Assembly (NCBI GenBank): GCA_965262485.1
Contig: OZ253540.1
Location: 2,976,001 to 3,040,000, forward strand
Direction of reading: 5' to 3'
DNA from: Bin87 sp965262485
GTDB taxonomy: Bacteria; Chloroflexota; Dehalococcoidia; Lucifugimonadales; UBA3495
Length of the DNA stretch: 64,000 nt
Position 1 is the first letter of the stretch. Every line of letters begins with the position of its first letter. Made by a program: the position numbers and the translations under genes. This document shows positions 1 to 8,121 of this stretch, piece by piece. The notes under the pieces were generated by a model. It searched no databases, was not told the origin of the DNA, and was given only the letters and a program-made list of their open reading frames with translations.

Positions 1-637
1 CCGCCGGGTAGGTCACCTTGACCGGCTCTACGTCCTGGTCGCCGGAGTCGGGCAAAAGACGCATAGCCAGGAACGCGAACCCCTCAGCCACGTACACCTC
101 AATCAGCGGCTCCATCTCCGGAGTAACCCGGTACTCGTTATCCCGCAGCCACGTAATCAGCGCCTCCGGGTCTTCGGAACCGATGACATCGGACCAGTAT
201 GGCCCCACCTCACCGCTGGCGAAGACTTCAACCGCGGCGCTTTCGGCCACCGCCATCGGCATCGAAGTTGCGGAAAATTGCTGAGCGCATTCGGGCAGCG
301 GAGGCGGAATGAATACCGGGTCGGTTGCAACTTCCAGCTCGGTGAAGGCAGCCATGCCGTCTTCGGGCACTGCTATGTCATCCAGGGAAATGGCCTGGGG
401 CAAGGGTAAAATCCAGGAAAAATCCGGCGCCGAGCCGGTGTACTGAATCTGGATATAGGCAGAGACGGTGCCATCCCCGTTTTGAGTGAAAATTATGCGT
501 TCCGCGTTCTGGTCGATGGGAGAGTTCTGGCAAAAGAACCCACCGCAAGCCCAAGCCGGCTGAGCCAATCCCACCAGAAGTATGACCACGCCCGCAGCCA
601 GGACCAACACTCCCGCAAACCACGCCCTTATTGCCAT
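1..637 (-). CDS. DUF2330 family exported protein, C-terminus cut by window edge
   Basis: This gene is read on the minus strand from an ATG at 637 and runs open off the left edge, so about 212 residues are visible. Residues 1-30 form a signal peptide: a hydrophobic run, then AQPAWA and a cysteine. The mature protein starts CGGFFCQ, the typical start of DUF2330 proteins. It continues with QNAERIIFTQNGDGTVSAYI and FSWILPLP, which I recognise as family motifs. Proteins of this family are predicted to be exported and often have a C-terminal membrane anchor; their function is unknown. The rest of the gene, including any anchor, lies outside the window. A MITE lies 54 bp upstream of the start. Confidence 0.8.
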   Translation of the reverse strand, partial: MAIRAWFAGVLVLAAGVVILLVGLAQPAWACGGFFCQNSPIDQNAERIIFTQNGDGTVSAYIQIQYTGSAPDFSWILPLPQAISLDDIAVPEDGMAAFTELEVATDPVFIPPPLPECAQQFSATSMPMAVAESAAVEVFASGEVGPYWSDVIGSEDPEALITWLRDNEYRVTPEMEPLIEVYVAEGFAFLAMRLLPDSGDQDVEPVKVTYPA

Positions 638-690
638 GCTTGCACCTCTGACATACTGATGCGGAAATGCTGCTCGATCCTTCATATCAT

Positions 691-868
691 CAGGGCAAAC
701 GCATTCTAGTTGGCGAGTTCGTCACTCCGGCGAAAGAACGTCACCCCGTACTTGATACGGGGCCGGAGTCCAAAGACTGTAAATTGAGACAATCTGGAAA
801 TTCGCCAGCGATTGCAGTCACTGGATTCCCGCTTTCGCGGGAATGACGGGGAGAATGCGTTTGCCCTA
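691..868. mobile_element. MITE, 178 bp, with 10-bp target duplication
   Basis: The ends are inverted repeats. The left end is CAGGGCAAACGCATTCT and the right end, read on the other strand, is TAGGGCAAACGCATTCT. The 10-bp sequence ttcatatcat flanks it on both sides (681-690 and 869-878), which is a target-site duplication. Inside are two smaller hairpins: an interrupted one with cccgtacttgatacggg and one with cccgctttcgcggg. It encodes no protein. Its size, CAGGGC tips and 10-bp duplication match the element at 33075-33253. Confidence 0.85.
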
Positions 869-961
869 TTCATATCATTCTATTTTGACAGATTGAACTG
901 ATTGTAATACGAGGCAGTTGGTATTTTGGATTGGTGGCTGTGTCGTGCTTGAAGGTGTGCC

Positions 962-1525
962 TCACAGCTCAAAAATATCCCGCACCGGGCAGGTGAAGCC
1001 GGGCAGCGCGGCGTCCAGATTCAGCATGTCATCCTCAGTCAGCGTTTGCGGCGGGCCATCGGCGGGAAGAGTCACTACCGTGCGGGTTTCCGGGTCAACC
1101 AGCAGAACTAGACGCACCCCGTAGCGCAGCCACATCTGGGCCTTGTCGTTCACGGCAACCGGGCGGTCATTTGGCGAGATAATCTCAACCACCAAATCGG
1201 GAACCACCTCGGAATAGCCGCGAACCCGCACGTCCAGCGGTAGCTTTTCAGTAGAGATAAAAGCCACGTCAGGTTCACGTACCGTGTCCGGGTTGCGATC
1301 CAGCCAGATGCCAACGTCAGTGCCAACTACCCGCCCCAACCGGCCGGCTTTGACGAAGCCGCCAATCAAAATGATCAGGTTGGCGGCGATTTCGCCATGT
1401 TCCAGTCCTGTTCCCACGGTTTCGTGCAGCACCCCCCGTATCAATTCTCCGCGGACGCCCTCACTGTACAGACGCAAAAGGTCGTCTGCGGTAAGCAGTT
1501 TCGATGTCGTCCTTGCCGTAGTCAT
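962..1525 (-). CDS. Uma2 family (DUF820) endonuclease-like protein
   Basis: The product is 187 aa, the normal length for Uma2 proteins, which have a PD-(D/E)XK-like nuclease fold. The expected conserved pieces appear in order: the N-terminal MTADDL-type segment (LLTADDLLRLYSEGVRGELI), EPDVAFIST near residue 86 with the catalytic-type Asp, VVEIISPND near 110 with the Glu, and KAQMWLRYGVRLVLLVDP near 126 with the Lys. Uma2 genes are strongly amplified in Chloroflexota and cyanobacteria, and their biological role is not settled. It stands alone, read leftwards. A second divergent Uma2-like gene is at 15073-15720. Confidence 0.85.
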   Translation of the reverse strand: MTTARTTSKLLTADDLLRLYSEGVRGELIRGVLHETVGTGLEHGEIAANLIILIGGFVKAGRLGRVVGTDVGIWLDRNPDTVREPDVAFISTEKLPLDVRVRGYSEVVPDLVVEIISPNDRPVAVNDKAQMWLRYGVRLVLLVDPETRTVVTLPADGPPQTLTEDDMLNLDAALPGFTCPVRDIFEL

Positions 1526-1595
1526 AGCCGGTGAACCGCCTTGCCTGCATTGATGCCGGCATTATACACACCGGCCTTGTGCCAGATTTGCCGAT

Positions 1596-2183
1596 TTACG
1601 TTTCCTGGGCCGCTGGGGCGCGCAGTTTTGCCGTCAGATAGCCCAGCATCCCTAAGCCGGTGAGCAAGATCAGGACAGCGACGGAGACATGAACAAAGGT
1701 TGGCGAAACGTTGAACTGTATCCATATTATAAATGGCAATGCAGTAGAAACGGTCATCGTAAGGACCATCAGTCCGAGATCGCGCCAGGAGATAATCTGG
1801 ACACCCATGGATTTCCAGAGCTCAATGGGACGGACGCAACTCGACAGGGAGATGACCGCCAATACGAACCCTATAAACGCCCACATAAATCGACCCTCAT
1901 CGTAAAGCAAATCAATGCCGTCTCGAAAATTCTCGAAGGTCAGTAGCATGTATAGAGCCATGAGAGACGCCAAAATGCCGAAGACAATGGAAATAATTGG
2001 GAGAACACTACCCTTCAAGGGAGCCGATTCTGAAATCATCCTGCCGATGATAAGCGTTAACGCTGTTACAACTGCAACAACGGACAGTGGCAATAATATA
2101 ATCGGGTACCAAAAATTAGCCGCACCAAGTAGGAGTTGAGTTCTTTTGTGCCTAGAGAATACAACGGGATGGTAATGTCCCAC
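1596..2183 (-). CDS. Multi-pass membrane protein, probably the C-terminal remnant of the broken gene upstream
   Basis: This frame has about five hydrophobic segments (residues about 25-45, 60-82, 98-118, 135-155 and 163-185) and no recognised soluble domain. The only start is a GTG at 2183 with no clear ribosome binding site. The same frame extends upstream (LHTLVSVAV) to a TAA at about 2222. It lies directly downstream of, and in line with, the frameshifted membrane gene at 2295-3307. I infer it is the membrane-spanning C-terminal half of the same ancestral protein. It could also be an independent short membrane protein. Confidence 0.5.
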   Translation of the reverse strand: MGHYHPVVFSRHKRTQLLLGAANFWYPIILLPLSVVAVVTALTLIIGRMISESAPLKGSVLPIISIVFGILASLMALYMLLTFENFRDGIDLLYDEGRFMWAFIGFVLAVISLSSCVRPIELWKSMGVQIISWRDLGLMVLTMTVSTALPFIIWIQFNVSPTFVHVSVAVLILLTGLGMLGYLTAKLRAPAAQET

Positions 2184-2294
2184 TGCAACGCTGACAAGGG
2201 TATGTAAAGGCCGAAATTAGGTATAAAACTTCGGATTCTACAAGAGTTGAGCACAGACCCCTCCAGGCCTTGCGAGGGGGTGAAAGCCGAGTTT

Positions 2295-3307
2295 TCAGGT
2301 TTGTAAACCATATTCTGAGTCATCGACCGAAATGAGGGTGATCAACATGGCGCGAAAATACCTACCCCTGTCAGCCACTGCAACGGGAGTCCATTCGCCG
2401 TCGGGCGTACCCACCACCACGCCCTGCAAGCCCATTGCAACTATTACGTTGTCGAACTGTGGGTCATAATTATGGCCTTCGGGTGCCTGGTAACCGGTTG
2501 AGAGTTAAGGCGTTCTCCTGTGCTTTGGATTTGAACCCATCTGCTGGCGCCTCCACTGAGATAATCTGCCGAATAAACCTCCTCTGCGCCGCCGCTTTCA
2601 TTAGTATGAATTATCTCAGTATTCGTAATGGTAAAACGGCCTCTCGGTGTTTCCACACTCTGCTGTTTGGAGAGGTCCGGCTGTTCGTAAGTGGAAAGCC
2701 GGTTCCATGTAAATCCGCCGTCTGAAGTCTCCCATCTGCCTTCAGCAACCACTGTGTTTTTCTCAGTCATTTCGAAGCCGAATACACCGCCAAAATCCGG
2801 TACAGGATAAGAAGTGGCTACTGATGCCACCACTGCTACGCCGGCCGTCAGGGCCGTGAGACGCTGGCGCAGGTTGCCGGGCCTCACAACCTCGCGCCAC
2901 CACACCCATAGGGCGATGACCAGTCCCACCGGTATGACCAAAGAATCCGTAGCGTCCAGTGGTGAGCCGGCGGTTCCGCCGGATATAAGCGATATTCCGC
3001 GCAGAATCGCGTCGTGAACGGATGCGAACGTGTTGAAGGCCGCGTACAACAGCGGCAGTCCGATGTAGGCGGCAATCCACGCCGCTCGTTGCGCGGCTCG
3101 ATTTTCGCGGGTCGGCAACGCCAGCAGCCACGCCAGCAGCGGCAATGCAAACACCAGCCAGGCCAAATCACTGAGCTTGCCGGTAGTCCACGGGTTGGAC
3201 CACAGTGCCTTGAAAACCAGGTCATTCAACAGCAGGACGCCAAGAGCGCCCAGGGTCGCCGGGTGTGTCAGCGCCAACTGGCAGCGTTGTCGGAAAGTAG
3301 TTGTCAT
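2295..3307 (-). pseudogene. Membrane protein with sialidase/BNR-like luminal part, frameshifted
   Basis: From the ATG at 3307 the frame encodes four N-terminal membrane segments (about residues 17-33, 45-62, 75-95 and 120-140), then an extracytoplasmic part with GRWETSDGGFTWNRL, a BNR/Asp-box-like motif (S-x-D-x-G-x-x-W). The frame closes at 2444 after 287 aa in a nonsense tail. Reading one base over, from about 2505 to 2295, gives a conserved-looking continuation containing FDNVIVAMGLQGVVVGTPDG. This places a frameshift at about 2490-2515. That second frame then stops at 2295. The gene therefore appears to be decaying, unless the assembly has errors here. The hydrophobic fragment at 1596-2183 probably completes it. 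Confidence 0.6.
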
Positions 3308-3336
3308 GGCGCCTCGGATGAGGGGCGAGCTTCAAG

Positions 3337-3383
3337 CATGGGGATGAATACGAACCCCGGCGATGTTCGTATTCATCCCCATG
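3337..3383. promoter_or_regulatory. Perfect 18-bp inverted repeat between divergent genes
   Basis: The arms catggggatgaatacgaa (3337-3354) and its exact complement (3366-3383) are separated by 11 bases. They lie in the 112-bp gap between the leftward membrane gene (start 3307) and the rightward CoA transferase (start 3420). No T-tract follows either arm, so it does not look like a simple intrinsic terminator. An operator or a hairpin in the 5' leader of the CoA transferase are both possible. Confidence 0.6.
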
Positions 3384-3419
3384 TTACACTCGACGTTATT
3401 CATTCAAGCGGAGATTATC

Positions 3420-4661
3420 ATGCAGCCCCTATCCGATTTGCGCGTACTGGCCGTTACGGTGTTTTTGGCCGGCCCCTTTTTGAGTATGACGCTGGCCCGG
3501 TTTGGCGCCGAGGTCATCAAGGTCGAGATACCGGGCCGCGGCGATCCGGTGCGCGGCAATGGCCCCTTCGCCGGGCCCGACGGTATCCACAGCGAACAGC
3601 GTTCCGAGCAGCACATCGCCACCCGGTTCCTCAAACGCAGCCAGGGCGTAAAGAGCATCACCCTCGACCTGAAAAACCCCCAGGGACGGGAGCTGTTCCT
3701 GCAAATGGCGCGGCAGTCGGACGTGGTGTTGGAAAACCTGGCCCCCGGCTCCATGACACGGCTGGGCCTGGGCTACGACGACGTTGCGGCGGTGAATCCC
3801 GGCGTCATCTACGCCAGCATCTCCGGATACGGACAAACCGGCCCCTACGCTCATCAGCCGGCCCACGATCCTCAAATCCAGGGCATGAGCGGCCTCATGG
3901 ACATCAACGGCGAACCCGACGGCCCGCCCACTCGCGTCGGTTTCTACATCGGCGACCTGGTTACGCCCATGTTCGCCGCCACCAGCATCCTGGCCGCCCT
4001 CCGCGAGAAGGAACGCACCGGCAAGGGTTGTTACCTGGACGTCTCCATGATGGACACCCTGGCGTCCCTGATGCTGATGGAGAATCTGGAGGAGGACGTG
4101 GCGGCCGGTATACCCCTGCGCACCGGCAACAACAGCCGCAGCGGCCCCACCGGCCAGTACCACGCCAGCGACGGAGCAGTCATCATCACCGCCGCCAGCG
4201 ATGACCAGTGGCGCCGATTGTGCAACGCCATCGGTACGCCCGAGTTGATCGAAGACGAACGGTTTGCCCGCTATCAGGTTCGGTCGGAAAACGCGGCGCC
4301 GGCACGGGCCGAAGTGCAGGCTCGCATCGGCACGATGACCCGAGACGAGGCGCTGGCATGTCTGTCTGCCGGCGATGTGCCCTGCGCTCCGGTGCGCACG
4401 GTGCCGGAGATTCTGGCCGACCCGCACTTCCGTGACCGGGGTGCGCTGCGACCCATGCGCAACGCCGCCATATCCACCGGGGTCGGCGACGGCGAGGTGG
4501 ACGGGGTCGTTGCCGGATTTCCGGTGCTGTTCGATGGCAAACCGCTGCCCGATGTTCCCGGCGCCCCGTCGCTCGGAATGCACAACGCCGAAATCCTGGC
4601 CCAGCTGTGCGGCATCGACGCGGCGGGGCTGGAACGGCTGCGTGCGGAGAGGGTGGTGTAA
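3420..4661 (+). CDS. CaiB/BaiF family CoA transferase (paralogue 1)
   Basis: This is a family III CoA transferase of 413 aa, close to the usual 390-410 aa. It starts at ATG 3420 (MQPLSDLRVLAVT), preceded by ggag; an upstream in-frame ATG at 3363 falls inside the palindrome and is unlikely. Family features are the N-terminal PLSDLRVLAVT...GPFLSMTLARFGAEVIKVE, KSITLDLKNPQGRELF, DVVLENLAPGSMTRLGLGYDD, and an acidic nucleophile candidate in FYIGDLVTPMF (Asp about residue 178). These enzymes move CoA between acyl groups through an aspartyl-CoA thioester intermediate. The acceptor cannot be named from sequence. It is one of five paralogues in the window. Confidence 0.9.
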   Translation: MQPLSDLRVLAVTVFLAGPFLSMTLARFGAEVIKVEIPGRGDPVRGNGPFAGPDGIHSEQRSEQHIATRFLKRSQGVKSITLDLKNPQGRELFLQMARQSDVVLENLAPGSMTRLGLGYDDVAAVNPGVIYASISGYGQTGPYAHQPAHDPQIQGMSGLMDINGEPDGPPTRVGFYIGDLVTPMFAATSILAALREKERTGKGCYLDVSMMDTLASLMLMENLEEDVAAGIPLRTGNNSRSGPTGQYHASDGAVIITAASDDQWRRLCNAIGTPELIEDERFARYQVRSENAAPARAEVQARIGTMTRDEALACLSAGDVPCAPVRTVPEILADPHFRDRGALRPMRNAAISTGVGDGEVDGVVAGFPVLFDGKPLPDVPGAPSLGMHNAEILAQLCGIDAAGLERLRAERVV

Positions 4662-4757
4662 AAATCGCTTTGTTGGATAGGGAAACTGCCACTGCCAATT
4701 CTAAACAGTCAGCCACATCGTAGGGGAGGCTAACATATTGCGGTCAGGCGCTGTTTC

Positions 4758-5627
4758 CTACTCCGTTTCCAACTCCTTCTGCAAAATCTGCGCCCAGTGC
4801 ACTTGGCCACGTTCAACCAGCCGCTCTATCCCCGGTCTGATGCGCTGGGCTGCGACCACCGCGTGAGCCGATTGCCCGGTGAACCGGGTCAGATAGCCGG
4901 CGTTGCGAGTGGCGCGGTCAACGTCCCGCCAGCCGCCGGTGTATGACGCTTCTACGGCGATGTAATGGCTTTCGCCAGTGTCGCGATGCGTCGCTTCAAT
5001 GATGATGTCGGCGTTTTCAAAGCTGGTCAGTTCGTTGGGCGGAATGCCGCCGGTGTCGGCGTTATCAATCATATCCAGCACGTCGCTCAGATCCAGAACC
5101 CGGTATTCCCGGCATCCGACTACCCGTGCGATACGCGCCACAATTCGCAGCGCGCCATTGCGAGCGTGGGCCGCTCTAATGGGAGACAGGCGATCCTCGA
5201 TGCGATTCTGTCCTGCTTCCAAGGCTATAAACCGGCGTTCTGTGCTCGCCATAAACTCGACCAGCGTCGTCTCCAAGGTGGACAGACGCTCATTCGTGCT
5301 CGCCATAAACTCGACCAGCGTCGTCTCCAAGGTGGACAGACGCTCATTCGTGCTTGCCATAAACTCGGCCAGCGTCGTCTCCAAGGTGGACAGACGCTCA
5401 TTCGTGCTTGCCATAAACTCGGCCAGCGTCGTCTCTAGGGCGGTCAGCGAAGTCTCTAGGGCGGCCAGCCGGCGGTCCGTGCTTTCGGCAAATTCAGCAA
5501 ATGACTGGGGCAGGTTCAGTAACTCCTGCGACAGCATCCTGACTCGGAGCGCTTCGTTCCACTCCGGGCGCTCGTCCAGGATTTTGATCAGGTCCTCTAT
5601 GGTATGTATTGTGGTCATCTCAATCAC
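4758..5627 (-). CDS. Coiled-coil protein with C-terminal nuclease-like domain
   Basis: The product is 289 aa. Residues about 35-135 form a coiled coil built from near-perfect 18-residue repeats of the type LETTLAEFMASTNERLST. This is followed by a globular domain (about 150-289) containing ENADIIIEATHRD and YIAVEASYTGGWRDV. The acidic, E-x-S-like spacing in that domain resembles PD-(D/E)XK nuclease-fold proteins often found with a coiled-coil front end (DUF3782-like), but I cannot assign the family firmly. The start could be the ATG at 5627 or at 5618. It stands alone on the minus strand between two catabolic genes on the plus strand. Confidence 0.7.
   Translation of the reverse strand: MIEMTTIHTIEDLIKILDERPEWNEALRVRMLSQELLNLPQSFAEFAESTDRRLAALETSLTALETTLAEFMASTNERLSTLETTLAEFMASTNERLSTLETTLVEFMASTNERLSTLETTLVEFMASTERRFIALEAGQNRIEDRLSPIRAAHARNGALRIVARIARVVGCREYRVLDLSDVLDMIDNADTGGIPPNELTSFENADIIIEATHRDTGESHYIAVEASYTGGWRDVDRATRNAGYLTRFTGQSAHAVVAAQRIRPGIERLVERGQVHWAQILQKELETE
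5244..5459 (-). repeat. Four tandem 54-bp repeats inside a coiled-coil gene
   Basis: Units begin at 5244, 5298, 5352 and 5406; the last diverges after about 30 bp. Each encodes 18 residues, so gain or loss of a unit keeps the frame. Units 1 and 2 share gctcgcc and aactcgacc, while units 3 and 4 share gcttgcc and aactcggcc. This suggests duplication in steps. Confidence 0.85.
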
Positions 5628-5728
5628 CCGATTGTTTCGATTGTATCAGCCGCCCTTGGCGCCATACAAATCCGATTGGCGATGATACGATTAGGGCCGT
5701 CTCATCAGTCTCAGGAGGAAACTGCCAA

Positions 5729-6628
5729 ATGCCACGTATCAACACCAAACCGCTGCGGTCCGTCATGTTCGTGCCTGGCAACAAGGAAGACTGGATGCGC
5801 AAGGCTCCCCAGTACGGGCCGGATGCGCTGATCCTGGACCTGGAGGATTCGGTTCCCGAGTACGACAAGGAATCGGCGCGACCGCTGGTGGGCAGGATGA
5901 TCGACGAGCTGGCCGCCCGGGGGCAAACCTTGTTCGTGCGTGTCAACCGCCTGGAAACCGGCCTGACCGGATTCGATCTGGAGGCCGTCACCCGCCCCGG
6001 TCTCTACGGCATCCTGCTGCCCAAGGTGGAGACGCCGGCGGACGTGGTTGAGGCGGACGTGCTGCTGCGGTACTTCGAGCGCAAGGCTGGCATGGAACTC
6101 AACACCGTGTGCATCGATCCGGGACTGGAAACCGCGCAGGGCATCCGCATGGCCTATGAGATCGCGATGGCATCCGACCGCGTGGCCCACATGGGCGGCA
6201 GCGGCGGCAAGGGCGGCGACACCGCCCGCAGCGTCGGGTATCGCTGGACCCTCCAGGGAGCGGAAACGCTGTATCTCCGCAGCAAGGTTCTCGTCGACAG
6301 CCGGGCAGCCGGCATCCAGTGGCCCATCAGCGGCGGCTGGTTCGACATCCGCGACCTGGACGGCCTGCGCTACTGGGCCAACAACCTGAAAGCCCTCGGC
6401 TACACGGGAATGCACCTGATTCATCCGTCTCACGTTCCCATCGTCAACGAGATTTTCACCCCCACCGCCGAGGAGATCACCCACTGGCAGGGCCTGCTCG
6501 AAGCAATGGAGCAGAGCCGTCGGGAAGGCACCGCAGCCGTCACCTACGCTGGCGACATGGTCGATGTGGCCCACGAGGAAACGGCCAAGGCCATGCTGGA
6601 AATGTGCCGGAGGTTGGGGTTGGTGTGA
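5729..6628 (+). CDS. HpcH/HpaI aldolase / citrate lyase beta-like CoA-ester lyase
   Basis: The product is 299 aa from ATG 5729, with a strong tcaggagga binding site ending about 10 bases upstream; longer in-frame starts have none. Family motifs are RSVMFVPGNKEDW (residues about 9-21), ALILDLEDSVPEYDKESAR with the metal-side acidic residues, TLFVRVNRLETG, GILLPKVETPADV, and the late LIHPSHVPIVNEIFTP. Relatives are citrate lyase beta chains, malyl-CoA and citramalyl-CoA lyases. They cleave a 3-hydroxyacyl-CoA ester into acetyl-CoA or a similar thioester plus an oxoacid, using Mg2+. Together with the CoA transferases and the MaoC-type hydratase this suggests an organic-acid CoA pathway. The exact substrate is unknown. 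Confidence 0.85.
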   Translation: MPRINTKPLRSVMFVPGNKEDWMRKAPQYGPDALILDLEDSVPEYDKESARPLVGRMIDELAARGQTLFVRVNRLETGLTGFDLEAVTRPGLYGILLPKVETPADVVEADVLLRYFERKAGMELNTVCIDPGLETAQGIRMAYEIAMASDRVAHMGGSGGKGGDTARSVGYRWTLQGAETLYLRSKVLVDSRAAGIQWPISGGWFDIRDLDGLRYWANNLKALGYTGMHLIHPSHVPIVNEIFTPTAEEITHWQGLLEAMEQSRREGTAAVTYAGDMVDVAHEETAKAMLEMCRRLGLV

Positions 6629-6632
6629 GTCG

Positions 6633-7082
6633 ATGCGATTTTGGACGTTGCCGGCGCTGGTGGGTATAATAACTATGTCGCTGGTGTGGGTCGTGTGGTA
6701 TTTAACCCGGGTGCCTTGCGACCCGGTGACAGCGGTGATTTATCAATGCAATCCAGGGGCGGTAGCAAGATATATCGACGCGGACACCCTGACTCGGTGT
6801 ATCGCCTCGGGTTCCATTACGGCGACACTTACCGGAGGAGTTGACGCTTTGATGTTTGCAAGGGAAAGACGCGAGCGCATCGCCGCCGAGCAGCGGCTGG
6901 AAGAAGAACGCCGGCGGCTGGAAGGGCGGATTGAAGAGCTGATGAACGATTTGCGTGAGGAGCGCCGGCAATCTGCGGCCACTCAGCAGGCAATGCTGGC
7001 GACCATCGCCGAACTCTCCAGCAGAGTCACCGCGTCGGAGCAACGCAACGGCAGCGACGGCGAAGATTCTGCCGGAAAATGA
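6633..7082 (+). CDS. Single-pass membrane protein with cytoplasmic coiled coil
   Basis: The product is 149 aa from ATG 6633. It starts four bases after the stop of the lyase, so it may be co-transcribed. A membrane segment covers residues about 5-24 (ALVGIITMSLVWVVWYL). Residues about 75-130 are highly charged and helical (ERRERIAAEQRLEEERRRLE), a likely coiled coil. No family is recognised. Confidence 0.6.
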   Translation: MRFWTLPALVGIITMSLVWVVWYLTRVPCDPVTAVIYQCNPGAVARYIDADTLTRCIASGSITATLTGGVDALMFARERRERIAAEQRLEEERRRLEGRIEELMNDLREERRQSAATQQAMLATIAELSSRVTASEQRNGSDGEDSAGK

Positions 7083-7091
7083 TTGGTTTTC

Positions 7092-8021
7092 CTAAAATCT
7101 CTCTCCGTTCGCCCAGGATTTAATCAGGTGGTGGGCGATGGCGATCCGGCCGGGCACCGTCAGCTGGTCGCTCTCGCCGTCCAGAGCCTTCAACACCTCC
7201 GCGCGGTCGAACCACTTCACGTCGGTCATCTCCACGTCGTCCATATTGATGTCGGTGGTGTCGGCTTCGGCGATGCAACCGATCATCAGGGATGACGGAA
7301 ACGGCCACGGCTGCGATGAGTGATAACGCACGTTCTTGACCCGAATGCCGGCTTCTTCCATCACTTCCCGCGCCACCGCTTCCTCGATGCACTCGCCCTG
7401 ATCCATAAAGCCGGCCAGCGCCGAGTACGTCCGCAACCGCGCCAGACGCCCGCGAGACTGCCCCAGCAGGCACCGGTCCCGCGCCACGTCCACCACCACC
7501 GTGATGATAACCGGGTCGGTGCGGGGGAAGTGGCTGGCGTTGCAGCCGGGACACTGGCGCACCTGCCCGCCGCGCCCCTTGTTGGTAGCATGGCCGCACA
7601 CCGAGCAGAAGCCGTGCCGCAGGTTCCAGTCCAGTTGGGCACGGGCCTGCGACAGCATCCCGGTGTTGGGCCCGGACATGGTTTCGCCGGCCGTCCGGCA
7701 GTCCTCAAAATGCCAGCCCGTGGCATCCTCGACCTGGGTAGCGATGGCCTCGTGCCGGGACAAGTCCACCGCGAAATGGCAGACGCCGTCCAGCATACCG
7801 AGAAATATCCACTCGGCGTCCGGCGGCAGCGGTTGGACCTGGCCCGTGGGGAGCCAGCCCAGCTCCGGCGTCGCGTCGTTGGTAAGCAGGACGTTCAGAT
7901 TCCGAAACGGCAGAAACTTGCTGCCGGCGTCAGCTGCCTGAACGTTGATCCATTCCTCGTCCCGGCGTTCCACCTCACCCCGATTAAGCGGGTTATCGGC
8001 AAATATGTGGGGTTCTCTCAT
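7092..8021 (-). CDS. nudC: NAD(+) diphosphatase / NAD-decapping Nudix hydrolase NudC
   Basis: The product is 309 aa, normal for NudC. Three hallmarks are visible. A zinc ribbon is present: CSVCG at about 140 and CPGC at about 156. The Nudix box is GFMDQGECIEEAVAREVMEEAGI-like (G-x5-E-x7-R-E-x2-E-E-x-G). The NudC signature SQPWPFPSSLM follows about 20 residues downstream. The enzyme hydrolyses NAD(H) to NMN(H) and AMP and, in bacteria, removes NAD caps from RNA 5' ends. It converges with the upstream membrane gene; the stops are only nine bases apart. Confidence 0.93.
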   Translation of the reverse strand: MREPHIFADNPLNRGEVERRDEEWINVQAADAGSKFLPFRNLNVLLTNDATPELGWLPTGQVQPLPPDAEWIFLGMLDGVCHFAVDLSRHEAIATQVEDATGWHFEDCRTAGETMSGPNTGMLSQARAQLDWNLRHGFCSVCGHATNKGRGGQVRQCPGCNASHFPRTDPVIITVVVDVARDRCLLGQSRGRLARLRTYSALAGFMDQGECIEEAVAREVMEEAGIRVKNVRYHSSQPWPFPSSLMIGCIAEADTTDINMDDVEMTDVKWFDRAEVLKALDGESDQLTVPGRIAIAHHLIKSWANGERF

Positions 8022-8121
8022 CAGTGTTACCTCATCAATTATTTGAGCCGCCGAAGCCTCGATGATATGGTTGCGGAGGACTTACAGGTTATCGCCCTGG
8101 TACAGGGTGTCGGTCATGGGG

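Noticed and set aside
3014..4204. Long open frame on the plus strand across the start of CoA transferase 1
   Set aside because: It overlaps two supported genes in other frames, is rich in Arg/His/Pro as expected of an antisense or shifted frame in GC-rich DNA, and has no recognisable domain.
5244..5459. Regular repeats that might suggest a CRISPR array
   Set aside because: The 54-bp units are directly adjacent with no unique spacers and code for an in-frame coiled coil.
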